Positions 1 through 13,073 of a stretch of 64,000 bases of DNA are shown in pieces. The DNA is from Leuctra nigra. Its lineage: Eukaryota > Arthropoda > Insecta > Plecoptera > Leuctridae. The notes beneath the pieces are model-generated. The model saw only the letters and a program-made list of their open reading frames with translations. It was not told where the DNA came from and made no database searches. The stretch lies in contig OW203762.1 of the NCBI GenBank assembly GCA_934045905.1, positions 9,796,001 to 9,860,000 on the forward strand. The letters are read 5' to 3'. The first letter of the stretch is position 1, and every line of letters begins with the position of its first letter. The position numbers were made by a program, and so were the translations under genes.

Positions 1-3000
1 TAAATAAATTAATGTAAAAAAGATGATGGATTCAAAATAATCAATCAATAGCAAGATATACCAAGATATAGCAAGATATAGCAAAATAACAAAAAATAAA
101 TAAAATTAATTCATAAAAGTCAAAGGTAAATGTCATGTGACATGTTAGCAATGAAACAGTGTGTGATAATCATGTATTTTCCAAGTCTCCAACAATGATG
201 ATGACAATGAAGACACTATTACCTATGTGTTACCACTTAGAAATATTAAAATATATCAATATTATTGACATTAATCAAATCAGCCCAAGTCCTGCCCATT
301 GAATGTATATTTTGGGACTACCCAGTATATAACATTATAATGTACGTATGTTCAGCTTTCAAGAAACACTTCAAATAAAACTGAAATTAATTGAATGGAC
401 AAGCAAAGTATGAACAATTAACAACGCATTTACTTGCGTAATAATAGAATTAATGTAACTTGTTGAATGACAAATGTCTCAAACACACATCAAGTCTCAA
501 AATCAACTTGCCTTTTGACTTATTCAAGCCATGACTGATCTTTCAAACTGTGGTCATTGATTGCAGAGATTCTACAAATGCAATTAGTGATTTATTGAAG
601 CTTTTGGTATGGTCGTGTCCATTCTTTGATTTTCTTAATAGTATTATCTATCTTGCTATTGCTATCTTTGTTATAACATTTGCCATAATTGGCCTTATAT
701 AATATACCAAATACCTATACTATGTTATTTTACTGTTTACACAGATTTTTTAATCAATTGAGAAGTCTCATTAATTTTTAACTTTCAGTTTAAAAATATC
801 AATACCTACATGTACTTAATAAAAGAAAAGAGCATTCAAATTAGGATGGCAATGAAGACAACTATGATGTTTACCACTTACAATATTATAAACTGTATTA
901 AACTGAACAGATAAACAACATATTACAACAACATAATTCACTTGCAGAATAATAATAATATTAATGTATTGTATTTAAATTACAATCGTGCCTCAGACAC
1001 TTATTAATTCTCAATACCAACGGCCTTTTAACTAATTAAAGGCATAACTGATCTTTCAAACTGATTCACTGCTTATAGTGATTGCTTATCAAGTTAAAAT
1101 GCAAGTGCAATTGTTGCCAAATAATAGTCTAAGGTGACTTGTAAACGCCTGTGTTATGGTTGTGTCCATATTGTGACGCTATCTCTGTGATTTATTATAA
1201 TGTCACAGTATTATCTATCTTGCTATTTATTTCTATAATAATATGTGCCACGACTGGCTTTATTAATTTGTGATGCCAAATACTCTGTTACTTCAGAGTG
1301 TACAGTATTTTTTAAGTTAATTTATTGTCAATGCCAAGTAATCTAATGTCATTACTGAAGTATTCATTGGTATTGTCCTGTCAATTTTGTGATAATTTTT
1401 CAGTTATTTTATTATACACTATGCTGTAAAATATTATATACCTTAAATGCTATTAGTAATTTTATTATAATGCTCTAATTATATAATATATATTTTTGCT
1501 AATTTTATAATGCATAATAAAATATAATGCTCATTACTAGAACTAGAATACTAGAATATACTGTTTTTGCACTGTTTACAGTGACTGTATCAGCGATGGA
1601 GAAATCTCATTTAAATGTTTATTGTACATTTTAAAACATCAACACAAGTACAAATAAAAAAACATGCATCCATAAAAATAAATCAATTGAAGTAAAAAAA
1701 CAAAAAGATGATGCATTCATAAAAATCAATTAATAAAGTAAAAAAACAAAAAATGCATCCATAAAAATAAATCAATTGAAGAAAAGAAACAAAAAGATGA
1801 TGCATTCTTAAAATTCAATCAATTCAAGGAAAAAAAGGAATGAAAACAAATTGTATTAAGTAATAATGTCAAATGTAAATGTCATGTGATATTTAGCAAT
1901 GAAACAGTATGTGATACTGATGTATGAGAAGATTATTATGTTATTTCCAAGTCTCCAACATTGAGGATGACAATGAAGACACTATTACCTATGTGTTACC
2001 ATTGACGTATGCAGCTGCATACGTCAATGGTGTTACCACTTAGAAATATTGAAACATATTAATATTATTGACATAAATCAAATCAGCCCAAGTCTCGCCC
2101 ATTGAATGTATATTTTGGGACCACCCAGTATATAACATTTAAAATGTACGTACATTCAGCTTTCAAGAAACTCTTCAAATAAAACGGAATTCAATTGAAT
2201 GGACAAGCGACGTATCAACATTTAGCAACGAATTACTTAATATTAATAATATTGTTATAACTTGTTGAATTAAAATCGTGTCTTAAACACGCATCAAGTC
2301 TCAACATCAACTGGCCTTTGACTTATTCAAGCCATGACTGATCTTTCAAACTGTGATCATTGATTACAGAGATTCTACAATTGCAACTGATGATTTGCAG
2401 AAGCTATTGGTTTGGTCGAGTCCATTCTTCGATTTTCTTGATATGATAGTATTATCTATCTTGATATTGCTATCTTTGTGATAATATTTGCCAAAATTGG
2501 CCTTATATCATAAAACAAATACAATGTTATTTCAATGTTTACAGTGTTTTTATAATCAATTGAGAAGTATCTTTAATTTTTTATTGTCAGTTTAAAAATA
2601 TCAATAAAAGTAAACAAAAAATGCATTCATTAAAAATCATACAATACAAGTAAAAAAGGAAAAGAAAATGCATTCATACAAATCAATCACAAAAAAAATA
2701 ATCTGTGATGATTCCACTGTGAATAATTGCCAATATTGGCTTTATACCAAATACTCTGTTTTTTCACTGTTTATATTGAGTTTTCAAGTGCAATTATTGC
2801 CTGTAAGTCTGTAAAGGAGATTTGTACAAGTCTTTCGTCTTGTCCTATCCGTTATGATACTTACTCAGTGATTTTATATGCACTATGCTAATTGAAGTAT
2901 TACCTCATTTTATTATGTACAACTTTGCCATGACTGGCCTTATGTAAACCAAAATACTTACTCTGTTATTTCACTGCTTACAGTGAATATTTTAAGTAAT

Positions 3001-4800
3001 GGAGAAATCTTATTAAATCGTTTACTGTATATTTTTGTAAATATCAATACATGTAAAAATTATAATATTCATACAAATCAATGTTTAAGCAAAAGATAAA
3101 AAGATGGTGCACTTATAAAAATCAATCAGTATAAGCAAAAAACAAAAATGCACCCATAAATGACAATTAACACCAGCAAAAAACAAATAAAAAAATAAAA
3201 ATGCATCCATACAAATCTATCAATGCAAGTAAAAACAAAAAGATGATGCATTCAAAATAAATGAATCAAGCAAAAGATCAAAATAATATTATAATAATTA
3301 TAATATTAATAATAATTCATAAAAATCAAATGTAAATGTCATGTGACATATTGGGATGAAAAACTTTGGTCTGTGATGTAAGACAAGATCATCATGTAAC
3401 TTCCAAGTCTCCAACAATGATGATGGCATGAAGACAACTATGAATGTTCATCACTTCAAAATGGTGCCTCAGCCACCTTTCATTCAGACACCTTTTCCAG
3501 GCATGAAAAAATATTTCAACAAACTGTGATTTTCCAAGTGATTTTTCAAATGCAATTGTTGCCAATTAGTCTCAGGTGATTTGTTCAAGCATTTGGAATG
3601 GCTGTGTCCATTCTATGATGCTATCTCTGTGATTTATTATAATGTCACAGTCACAGTATTATCTTTCTTTTATCTCTATCTATTATAATATTTGCCACTC
3701 ACTACGTGCTTTATTAATTAATAAATACTCTGTTACTTCAGAGTGTACAGTCATTTTTACGTTCAATTGTTGCAAATGCCAAATAATCTAATGTGATTAC
3801 TGATAAGTAAAAGCATTTGGTATTGTCCTGTCAATTTTGTGATTATTGTATGATTAAATGCTTTGCTAATTTTATTATAACATTTGCCATGACTGTCCTT
3901 TGTATAGTAGATATACTGTTATTTCACTGATTACAGTGACTATTATAACCGATGGAGAAATATTGTTTAAATCACGTGAATTGTGCATTTGTTAACATCA
4001 ACACAAGTATAGAAAACGTGCACCAATGAATATAAATCAATTGAAGTAAAAAAACAAAAAGATGATGCATTCTTATAAATCAATTAATACATGGAAAAAA
4101 CAAAAATTGATTCCATAAAAAAACCAATTGGAAAAAAGTCAAAAATTGATGCATTCTTAAAAATCAATCAATACATGAAAAAAACAAAAAATGCATCCAT
4201 GAAAATAAATCAATTGAAGAAAAAGACAAAAAGATGATGCGTTCTTAAAAATCAATCAATATGTACAGCAAAAAAAGGAAGGAAAACACAGTGTATTAAA
4301 AAATAAAGTCAAATGTAAATGTCATGTGACATTTTAGCAATTATTTATACAATATGTGATACTTATGTACGACAAGATAATCATGTAACTTCCAAGTCTC
4401 CAACAATGAAGACACTATATACTATGTGTTTACAAATATTGAAAATTATCAACAATATTGATAATAATCTAATCCCCCTAGTCTCGCCCATTGAATGTTT
4501 ATTTTGGGACCTCCAATCACATGAAATCTTAATTAAATTGAATGGACAAACTAAGTTTCAACTCATTCTCTCACAGATTAATAATATTAATGTAAATTGA
4601 TGAATTAAAATGGTGCATTCAACACCTATTAATTCTCAATATCAACTCTGGCCTTTCTGACTTAAGGTCATTGGACGGATCTCATAACTGATTCATAAAA
4701 AAAATCAATTAATCCAAGTAAAAAACATGATGGGTTCAAAAAAATTAATCAAGAATTAAGCAAAATAAAAATGAAATAAAAATGCATTCATAAAAGTCAA
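1..4800. repeat. Array of diverged large-unit AT-rich satellite repeats
   Basis: No gene is visible. The stretch is made of recurring blocks. A segment starting near 141 (marker TGTCATGTGACAT, then CCAAGTCTCCAACAATGA, then ACTGATCTTTCAAACTGTG) reappears in the same order from about 1880, a spacing of about 1.74 kb. Shorter versions start near 3333 and 4318. Sub-blocks rich in AAAAATCAATCAA and GATGATGCATTCA separate them. Copies are clearly diverged (substitutions and indels throughout), so this is an old array. The same family resumes after the LINE fragments at 7.2 kb. The short open frame at 4319-4600 lies inside a repeat unit, and no protein is recognised. Confidence 0.7.
1998..2031. repeat. 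Perfect 34-bp palindrome inserted in a satellite unit
   Basis: Bases 1998-2031 read identically on both strands, centred on GCAG|CTGC (between 2014 and 2015). The sister unit at about 217-241 lacks it and reads straight through. The insertion is flanked by the 8-bp direct repeat GTGTTACC (1993-2000 and 2030-2037), so it looks like a small inverted insertion with a target-type duplication. Confidence 0.8.
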
Positions 4801-4814
4801 ATCATCATCATCGA

Positions 4815-5218
4815 CATCATCATCGTCTACAAGGAAACGCGTACAGCTCATTTAATCGACGTTCATCCCAATGATCATAATATTAACCAAGCGTTCATGA
4901 CGAAGAAAACAAAATATCAAGAACTTGCTGCAGAAATGAAAACAATGTGGAGATTGAAGCAAATTGATATTTTCTTAATTGTCGTGACTGTCAATGGATT
5001 GGTGCATAAAGAGCAAGAAGGATACATGAAAAGACTGGCAGTTCCATGGAAGATAATAGAAGTCATTCAAAAATCAGTTGTATTAGAAACATATAGAATA
5101 ATTAGAAAGATAATGAGTTAAACACAATACGCTTGTAAAATCCATTGCGTTTGCAATTATGCCCGCAATGAGATTAGTAGTAGCCAATTATGTAATTGAG
5201 AATGAAAATAAAGGAAAA
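4815..5218 (+). mobile_element. LINE 3' end, R4/Dong-like, 5'-truncated copy 1
   Basis: The frame ending at TAA 5119-5121 encodes the last ~95 residues of a non-LTR retrotransposon polyprotein of the restriction-like-endonuclease type. Visible landmarks are HLIDV, a KYQEL block, MWRLKQ, VVTVNGLV and the terminal VLETYRIIRKI. All align with the better-preserved copy at 6201-6959 (IDITIP, KYQDL, VWRLKS, VISCNGLV, VLLGTSRIVRK). The coding match starts near 4830, so nearly all of the element is missing. A ~97-bp 3' UTR runs into an (AAT)n tract. The R4/Dong assignment is inference from the C-terminal signature plus the TAA-rich target. Confidence 0.7.
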
Positions 5219-6131
<913 letters not shown>

Positions 6132-7047
6132 GGGGGTGTTAACCCTGTCTTAGAAAGACGGTCACTTGAGTCGAGGCTACTTGAGTGGAGAAGTAAGCCA
6201 TTGCATGGAAGGTATGGAGAAAACCTCGCTGCGGAGTGTGTTAGTTTCGAGGATTCTGTGGCTTGGCTTAAAGATGGCAGCCTTTTTCCGGAAACGGAAG
6301 GGTTCGTTCTTGCCATTCAAGACCAGGTGATAGCGACCAACGGCTACAGAAGGCATATCATGAAAGAAAATATATCTGATAAATGCCGCCTGTGTGGAAG
6401 TGTTACAGAATCAATACAACATATTTCTTCAGGTTTTTCAGCCCTGGCTGAAAATGACTATCTCCACAGGCACAACGCCGTAGCTAAGATTGTGCATCAG
6501 GAGCTGGCGTGCAACAGGAAACTCATAACGCAGAAGCTACCACATTACAAGTATGACCCTGCTCGGGTGTTGGAGTCCGATAGTTGCAAGATTTATTGGG
6601 ACATGGAAATCATCACGGATCGTAGCGTGGCATGTAACAGACCAGATATTGTAGTTTATGACAAGAAGGCTCGTTCTGTTGATGTAATTGATATTACCAT
6701 CCCTCTTGACGAGAACATCACAAAGGCGCATGGGGAGAAAATGCGAAAATACCAGGATCTCCTTATAGATATGAAACATGTCTGGCGTTTGAAGAGTGTT
6801 AGGGTGATACCAATTGTGATTTCTTGCAATGGCTTGGTACCCAGAAAAATGCTAGATTCCTGGGAAACGCTACACCTTGACAAGAGAATTATCAAACAAG
6901 CCCAGAGGGCAGTCTTACTTGGGACATCTCGTATTGTAAGAAAAACGTTAGGCTTGTAAAAGAGTACTGGGCTTGTCGCGTAATGTGACCGCCCAGACTC
7001 TTATAGTTAATCCCGCAAAGTCGGAGAAACATGGACAAAAAAAAAAC
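6132..7047 (+). mobile_element. LINE 3' end, R4/Dong-like, 5'-truncated copy 3
   Basis: This 916-bp element fragment lies exactly between two (AAT)n tracts. It consists of coding sequence for the polyprotein C-terminus (6201-6959), an ~80-bp 3' UTR, and an A-rich junction into (AAT)n. The insertion pattern matches non-LTR elements that target TAA repeats; Bombyx Dong is the established example. Confidence 0.8.
6201..6959 (+). pseudogene. C-terminal part of an RLE-type LINE polyprotein
   Basis: This 252-residue open frame is the C-terminal end of a non-LTR retrotransposon protein. In order it shows a post-RT segment with HGRYGEN and ETEGFVLAIQDQ (residues ~2-42), a CCHC-type zinc motif beginning CRLC near residue 62, the LHRHNAVAKIVHQEL block (~87-101), the endonuclease-region signature NRPDIVVYDKK followed by VIDITIP (~146-168), KYQDLLIDMKHVWRL (~183-197), and the terminal VLLGTSRIVRK. 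The reverse transcriptase is missing, so this copy is 5'-truncated. The apparent ATG is internal to the ancestral protein and not a real start. One oddity is that the fourth zinc ligand position (family SGC) reads SGF, so the finger is broken. Copies 1 and 2 upstream are shorter relatives. Confidence 0.8.
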
Positions 7048-7228
<181 letters not shown>

Positions 7229-9700
7229 TACTGTTGAATTAAAATGGTGACTCAAACACACATCAAGTCTCAACATCAACTGGCCTTTGACTTATTCAAG
7301 CCATGACTGATCTTTCAAACTGTGATCATTGATTACAGAGATTTTACAAATGCAATTGTTGCAAAGGTGATTTGCACAAGCTTTTGGTATTGTCGTGTCC
7401 ATTCTTTGATTTTCTTGATAGTATTATCTATCTTCCTATTGCTATCTTTGTTATAACGTTTGCCATAATTGGCCTTTTATACTTAATACAATGTTATATC
7501 AATTTTTACATAGATTATATAATCTAACTTTAATTTTTTATTGTAAGTTTAAAAATATCAACAAAAGTAAAAAAAATGCATTCTTTAAAAGTCATTCAAT
7601 ACAAGTAAAAAAAGGAAAAGAAAATGCATTCATACAAATCAATCAACAGAAAATAAAAGAAATAATTTAATCTGTGATGATTCACTGTGAATAATTGTCA
7701 ATATTGGCTTTATACCAAATACTCTGTTATGTCACTGAGTTTTTAAGTATACTATGGAGTACTGCCTGAAAGTTTGTAAAGGTGATTTGTAAAAGCCATT
7801 GGGATGGTTGTTAGTTTCATTCTGTGATGTTATCTATGATTTTTTGATATGATAGTATTATCTTCTTGCAAATGTATCTTTGTAATAACATTTGCCATAA
7901 ATATGGCCTTAATACCAAATACTCTGTAGTATTTCACTTATACAGTGGAATAATAGAATCAATTCTCAATAATTTTAATATTGTAATTTTTAAATATCAA
8001 CAGAAGAAAGAAAAAATCATGAAATGCATTGATAAAGTCAATCAATAAAATTTAAAAAATATATATAAATTAAAAAAAAACGTTTTTAAAAATCAACACG
8101 ATTTTAAAAAAACGTGTGATTCTGTGATAATTTCCTGTGCTGTATTAAGATTGCCATGATTGGCCTTTTATATCAAATACTTTGATATTTTATTGTTTAT
8201 ATTGAAGTTTCAATTGCAAATGTTGCCAAGTAGTAAGGTGATTTGTACAAGTCTTTGGGTCTTGCCCTACCCATTATGTGATACTTACTCAGTGAATTAA
8301 TATTGCTCTATGCTAATTGAAGTATTATACTTTATTATATTGCTCATTTTATTATGTAGGTAGGTACATGTGCCATGACTGGCTTCATGTATACCGAAAC
8401 ACCAAAACTTATACCAAAACACTATGTTATTTCACTGCTTACAGTGATTATTTTAAGTAATGGAGAAATCTTATTAAATTGTTTATTGTACTTTTTGTAA
8501 ATATCAAAACATGTCAAATGAAAATATTCATACAAATCAATGTAAGTAAAAGATAAAAAGATGGTGCACTTATAAAAAACAATCAGTATAAGCAAAAAAC
8601 AAAAATGCACCCATAAAATATCAACCCGATATTTATCGCCAGTAAAAAACAAATAAAAAAATAAAAATGCATCCATACAAATCTATTAATACAAGTAAAA
8701 ACAAAAAGATGATGCATTCAAAAAAATGAATAAAGCAAAAGATCAAAATAATACCAATAAAATGAATTCATAAAAATCAAATGTAAATGTCATGTGACAT
8801 ATTGGGATGAAAACTGTGGTCTATGTGATGTAAGACAAGATTATCATGTAACTTCCAAGTCTCCAACAATGATGATGGCAATGAAGACAACAATGATGTT
8901 TACCACCTAAATATGATGCCTCAGAGACCTTTCATTTATCAACATAAACTGGCATTTTGACTCATTCAAGGCATGAAAAAGTATTTCAAACTGTGATTTT
9001 CCAAGTGATTTTTCAATTGCAATTGTTTTCAAGTAGTCTCAGGTGATTGTGCAATCATTTGGAATGGTTTTGTCCATTCTCTGATGCTAACTCTGTGATA
9101 GGTGCTATTACATTGCTAATGCTAACTCTAATAGTAACATTTGCCATAACTGGTCTTTATCAACTGGGAGTATTGTTACTCTGTTAGTGAACAGTTTACT
9201 GTCATTTTTATAATCAATTTGGAGTTATCTTATTATTTTTTTTATAATACCAACACAAGTTAAAAAAAGTGAATTTATAAAAAAAAATCAGATAAAAAAA
9301 TGCATTCATACAAATCAATTAAAAAACAAAGAAAGTGTTAATTATGTGTTGGTTTCTTTTACAGTATTATGCTCTTGCTATCTTCATTATTAAGATGCCA
9401 TGAACTAACTTATCAATGATTTACAGTCATTGTAATGGTTTACAGTGATTTTTACACGCAATGGAGAAGTCTCATTTAATTTTGTATTATACTTTTATAA
9501 ATATCAGTACCATGTAGTAATGACAAACTCAATCACCCAAAGAGTTCAAAACAATAATTTTAAATAAAATTGAAATGTCATGTGACTTGTCAAGAACACC
9601 TGTATGAGATGTATGACAAGATAATGATGTAATTTCCAAGTCTCCAACAATGTGTGGCCATGGTAAAGACTTTGTTGCCATGGAAACGTGCCAAATGAAG
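7229..9700. repeat. Continuation of the diverged large-unit satellite
   Basis: From 7229 the sequence matches the block seen at about 2265 (ACACATCAAGTCTCAACATCAACTGGCC). The block near 8783 matches the one near 3328 (TGTCATGTGACATATTGGGATGAAAA). No coding sequence is supported. Confidence 0.7.
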
Positions 9701-10261
9701 AAATGACATAATATGTATTCCAATATTTTCACTAACTATGTTCATTGTGGTTCATTTAATTGACAAGTTATTTATGAGTTTGTAAGTCAATTCATTCGTC
9801 AATGACTGTGTGAGCCAACCTTCCACGTGTAAATTCACTTGTGTGTCTTGAATTTGTCGAAATATCGAGGTTCAGTGAAAAACCTTGAAACAAATAGGCT
9901 TGAACAGAGACCTAGCTCACCAGCCCAGCTGGAAAGGGGTACGTCTGTGTCAGCCAACTTAAGTAAATTCAAAGAATATATAACGTAGTTATTCTTTTAC
10001 AATCTAATAAAAGTATCAACTTTGCAGACAATGACGCTTGAACATAGAGACCTAGCTTACAGCAATGTGACAGCTGAGAGGTACCTCTATGTCTCTTGCC
10101 GAGTCAATAAAATAATACATTCAGAGAAAGAATGGGATTTAATTCAGTAGGTGTCGCTTGTTGTTGAATTGACTTGATTGATAGAGGATGGTTTCTAATA
10201 TAAATCACCTGTTCTGTTTCATTTACGGGTTGTAGCCCCAGGCAGTTGTTTGCACACACAG
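9701..10261. other. Gene-free interval with a short diverged duplication
   Basis: No gene is seen. A motif GCTTGAACA..AGAGACCTAGCT occurs at about 9898 and again at about 10037, followed each time by an AGCTG..AGGGGTAC/GAGAGGTAC-like stretch, so this is a small imperfect tandem duplication of about 140 bp. Confidence 0.5.
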
Positions 10262-10640
10262 TCACGGACTAAAGGGGATGGGGAGATGCTGGAATGCGGT
10301 TCTAACTTCCTTTGCCCCACTTTCACTTTCACTCACAGTCATAGGACATAGGGGTTGAGGGAGCTCATGGAATGCGGTTCTAACTTCCCTTGCCTTGCTT
10401 TCACTTTCACTGACCCGTCATTAGACATAGGGGTTGGGGGAGCTCATGGAATGCGGCAGAAAACATTGCCTCACTTTCACTGTCCAATAGGGGTTAGGGG
10501 AGCTCATGGAATGCGGCAGAAATCATTGCCTCACTTTCACTGTCCAATAGGGGTTGGGTGAGCTCATGGAATGCGGCAGAAAACATTGCCTCACTTTCAC
10601 TGTCCAATAGGGGTTGGGGGAGATGCTGGAATGCGGAACC
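10262..10640. repeat. 60-bp minisatellite, about six units
   Basis: Units contain GGGGTTGGGGGAGCTCATGG then AATGCGG and TCACTTTCAC. The AGCTCATGGAATGCGG core recurs at 10441, 10501 and 10561 at exactly 60-bp spacing. Two slightly longer, more diverged units (73-85 bp) precede and one follows. Open frames across it are repeat artefacts. Confidence 0.9.
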
Positions 10641-11971
10641 ATGTGAATCGAGGCCGATTGTATTGGATTATTTATATTTTCTCATCAGATATTTACAAGT
10701 ACCAGACCAGCTGTTGGTCACTAGTTTTCTTATTTCCACTTGTATTAGTTTGTCAGTAAATCAGTAGCAAATGTCTGTTCAAGTTAAATGTTTTATCCTC
10801 AAACATGCATTTTATGTGGGATATTTTAAGTCATTTAACATGTCATTTCAGGAGATTATTCTTCTCTGGAAAACTTGGAGTAATAGATCGAAAAATTACC
10901 GAAATATTCAATATCCAGGTTTTCATATCCAATGTAATACTAATTATTAATTATATTTAAAGAGTTTTGATGCTAGTTATGAGCAATTGTTGCCAATTTT
11001 TTTATTATTTTCATTATGTGGTGGTGGTTGATTGTGTTGATTGTAGCCTTTTTATTGTTACCTATAGATATTTATTTATTGCTATATTAATTCTCATATT
11101 ACAGTAATATTCTGTCCATTTAATAAGTATATTAATCTCTATGATTTAATCAATGTTTTGTCATTATATTTGTAATGTTGAAGTAGTTTACTTTTATTTA
11201 ATCCTTGATTAAATTATTTATGAGCGGTTTATCCTTCATTTCGATCCTTTTGTTATTGCGCCATTTCCAGTAGTTGACAGACTGTAAGTCTTTGCCCGTC
11301 TTTGCCCATCTCTTCATAATGCACTGTTAGGGAAGTTGCGCTGAAAGAATTAGCTAAAGTCCTGTTAGTTAAGTTTTGGACAAGAAAGCAAAAGTTCAAG
11401 TTCACAAAATACAATTATTCCAAATTTGCAGTTATAACTGTTAAAATCCATTCACTGTTAGTAGTTTTTCAACGTTTACTCTATAAAAGAGCTGTTCAAC
11501 GACGAACATAGTTTAATTTGTCGATAATCAATATCACATAGAATCTGGCTATAATGATATGTTTTATTATTTCGAGAGTGTTTAGTGGTAGAAATATGAA
11601 CTATGAGAGAAGTTCCATTTGTGGTAAAATCGCAAATAAACGCAGGTAGAATAGTTGAGGTCAGCTGAACATTTCCTTCGGCCGCGTAGTTTCGACACGA
11701 GGAAGCTGATTGGTCGAGCTTGGTCACGTGATGAGATTGCGTATCGCACGACAACGCAGGCTCGGAAGGAAGTATCAAACACTCGCTTGGAACGCTCATC
11801 GATCAACATTACAACAAGTAAGGGGCTACGTTTAAATGTATTTAGTTTATAATAAATAAAAATAAATAAAAAAAAATAAAAAAATGATAAAATCTGAATT
11901 AGAATGTTTTGTGCGAATATTTCTTGTAATAATTATAATGCTGATTTACAAATTTCTTGTATTCTTTAAGA
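10641..11971. other. Gene-free AT-rich interval
   Basis: I see no protein-coding gene. The only compositionally distinct part is the less AT-rich ~11,640-11,830 segment described separately. 11,850-11,890 is an A-rich simple stretch. Confidence 0.5.
11700..11823 (+). promoter_or_regulatory. Candidate promoter/first exon with CACGTG E-box and donor site
   Basis: A GC-richer island contains an inverted CCAAT box (ATTGG, 11709-11713), the palindromic E-box GTCACGTGAT (11723-11732, close to the MITF/TFEB CLEAR consensus) and a 5' splice-site-like CAA|GTAAGG with GT at 11818. No coding sequence is evident, so any exon would be a 5' UTR. A link to the ZZ exon at 46.4 kb would need a ~34.6-kb intron and is speculative. 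Confidence 0.3.
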
Positions 11972-11977
11972 ATTGAT
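11972..11977. repeat. 6-bp target site duplication, left (ATTGAT)
   Basis: ATTGAT directly abuts the AGTAGT end of the palindromic element and is repeated at 27553-27558 after its ACTACT end. Six-base duplications are characteristic of Polinton/Maverick insertion. Confidence 0.9.
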
Positions 11978-12029
11978 AGTAGTATGCATGGCACCCTGTA
12001 ACACAAAGGATGCCGCCGTCAATCATCAT

Positions 12030-12511
12030 TAGTCACGGTCAATTAGTCAAAGGGTACCGCCTATTGTCCTGTCACTCATAATCACACGGTCAATTAAACA
12101 TGTCAATCCGGTCAATTAAACCTGTCAATCAATATTACTTCCGGTCAATTAAACAAATTTGCATAATCAATCTAATTAATCAAAAAGCGCATATTTAATC
12201 CAATCAATTAAAAAATGCATAATCAATCCATTTAATCAAGTGCATATTAAATTCAATCAATTAAAAAGTGCATTCAATCAATCAAAAAGCGCATCCAATC
12301 AAAAAGCGCATAATCAATCTAATCAATCAAAAAAAAGCGCATATTAAATTCAATCAATCTAATCAATTAAAAAGTGCATTCAATCAATCAAAAAGCGCAT
12401 CCAATCAAAAAGCGCATAATCAATCTAATCAATCAAAAAAAAGCGCATATTAAATTCAATCAATCTAATCAATCAAAAAGTGCATCTAATCAATCAAAAA
12501 GCGCATATTAA
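12030..12511. repeat. Subterminal repeats of the Polinton-derived element, left
   Basis: Four copies of CGGTCAATTA occur at 12036-12150. They are followed by an array of AATCAATCAAAAAGCGCAT-type units with a 105-bp higher-order period (units starting at 12261 and 12366). Subterminal repeats in DNA transposons commonly bind the element's own proteins; that role here is inference. Amino-acid frames across the array are artefacts. Confidence 0.8.
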
Positions 12512-12790
12512 TCGTGGTCGTCAGAGGCGCGCGCATTGCTGTATCATCTTGGAATCAGTAACTCACTAGTCTTAACTTGAAAACGCAGGTGTAGTACTAC
12601 GTCATCGTGACCAGGTAGTGCAAGGGTGTGGTCCTTTTGTATCCAACAACAACATCACTTGACATTGAGTGACCATCAATAGAAACAAGGGTTAAGCTCT
12701 ATTGTTAATGCGTACACCTGAGTACGTATATAGTGCGCTTCATTGGTTTTCTTTAGACTATAATCTTTAACTGACAGTAAGTGACATTAT
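12512..12790. other. Non-coding spacer between subterminal repeats and tRNA
   Basis: About 280 bp without an open frame. It contains a GCGCGCGC-like stretch near 12528 and a small hairpin (TCACTTGA..TTGAGTGACC near 12657-12683). It could hold an upstream promoter for the tRNA-like gene, but no specific element is recognised. The mirror copy is 26740-27018. Confidence 0.4.
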
Positions 12791-12863
12791 GCCCGGGTAG
12801 CTCAGTCGGTAGAGCATTAGGCTTTTAACTTAATGGTCCAGGGTTCGATCCCCTGCTAGGGCG
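12791..12863 (+). tRNA. tRNA-Lys(UUU)-like gene in left arm
   Basis: This 73-nt cloverleaf starts GCCCGGGTAGCTCAGTCGGT. The D arm pairs GCTC/GAGC, the anticodon stem TTAGG/CTTAA encloses loop CTTTTAA (anticodon TTT, Lys), and the T arm CAGGG/CCCTG encloses TTCGATC. Both internal Pol III promoter boxes are intact (A box TAGCTCAGTCGG, B box GGTTCGATCCC), and a T6 terminator follows within 10 bp. The acceptor stem has one G-A mismatch, so it may be a drifting copy or a tRNA-derived SINE head. A tRNA gene inside a Polinton arm is unusual. Confidence 0.8.
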
Positions 12864-13073
12864 AATCTCTTTTTTATTTCGCGAAGCCCGAGGGATCTCC
12901 TTTTTTATTATTTTTCCTGCGCTTATCTCTTTTCAATTAAAATAAAACGATTTGTTATTAACACTATATGGAAGAGGCGGGGTTTACTCAATAACAAAAC
13001 AGATTTCCCATTAACCAGTATATTGAATGAAAAAGTACACAGTACATTCATGAAAATACATAGTCATACATAA

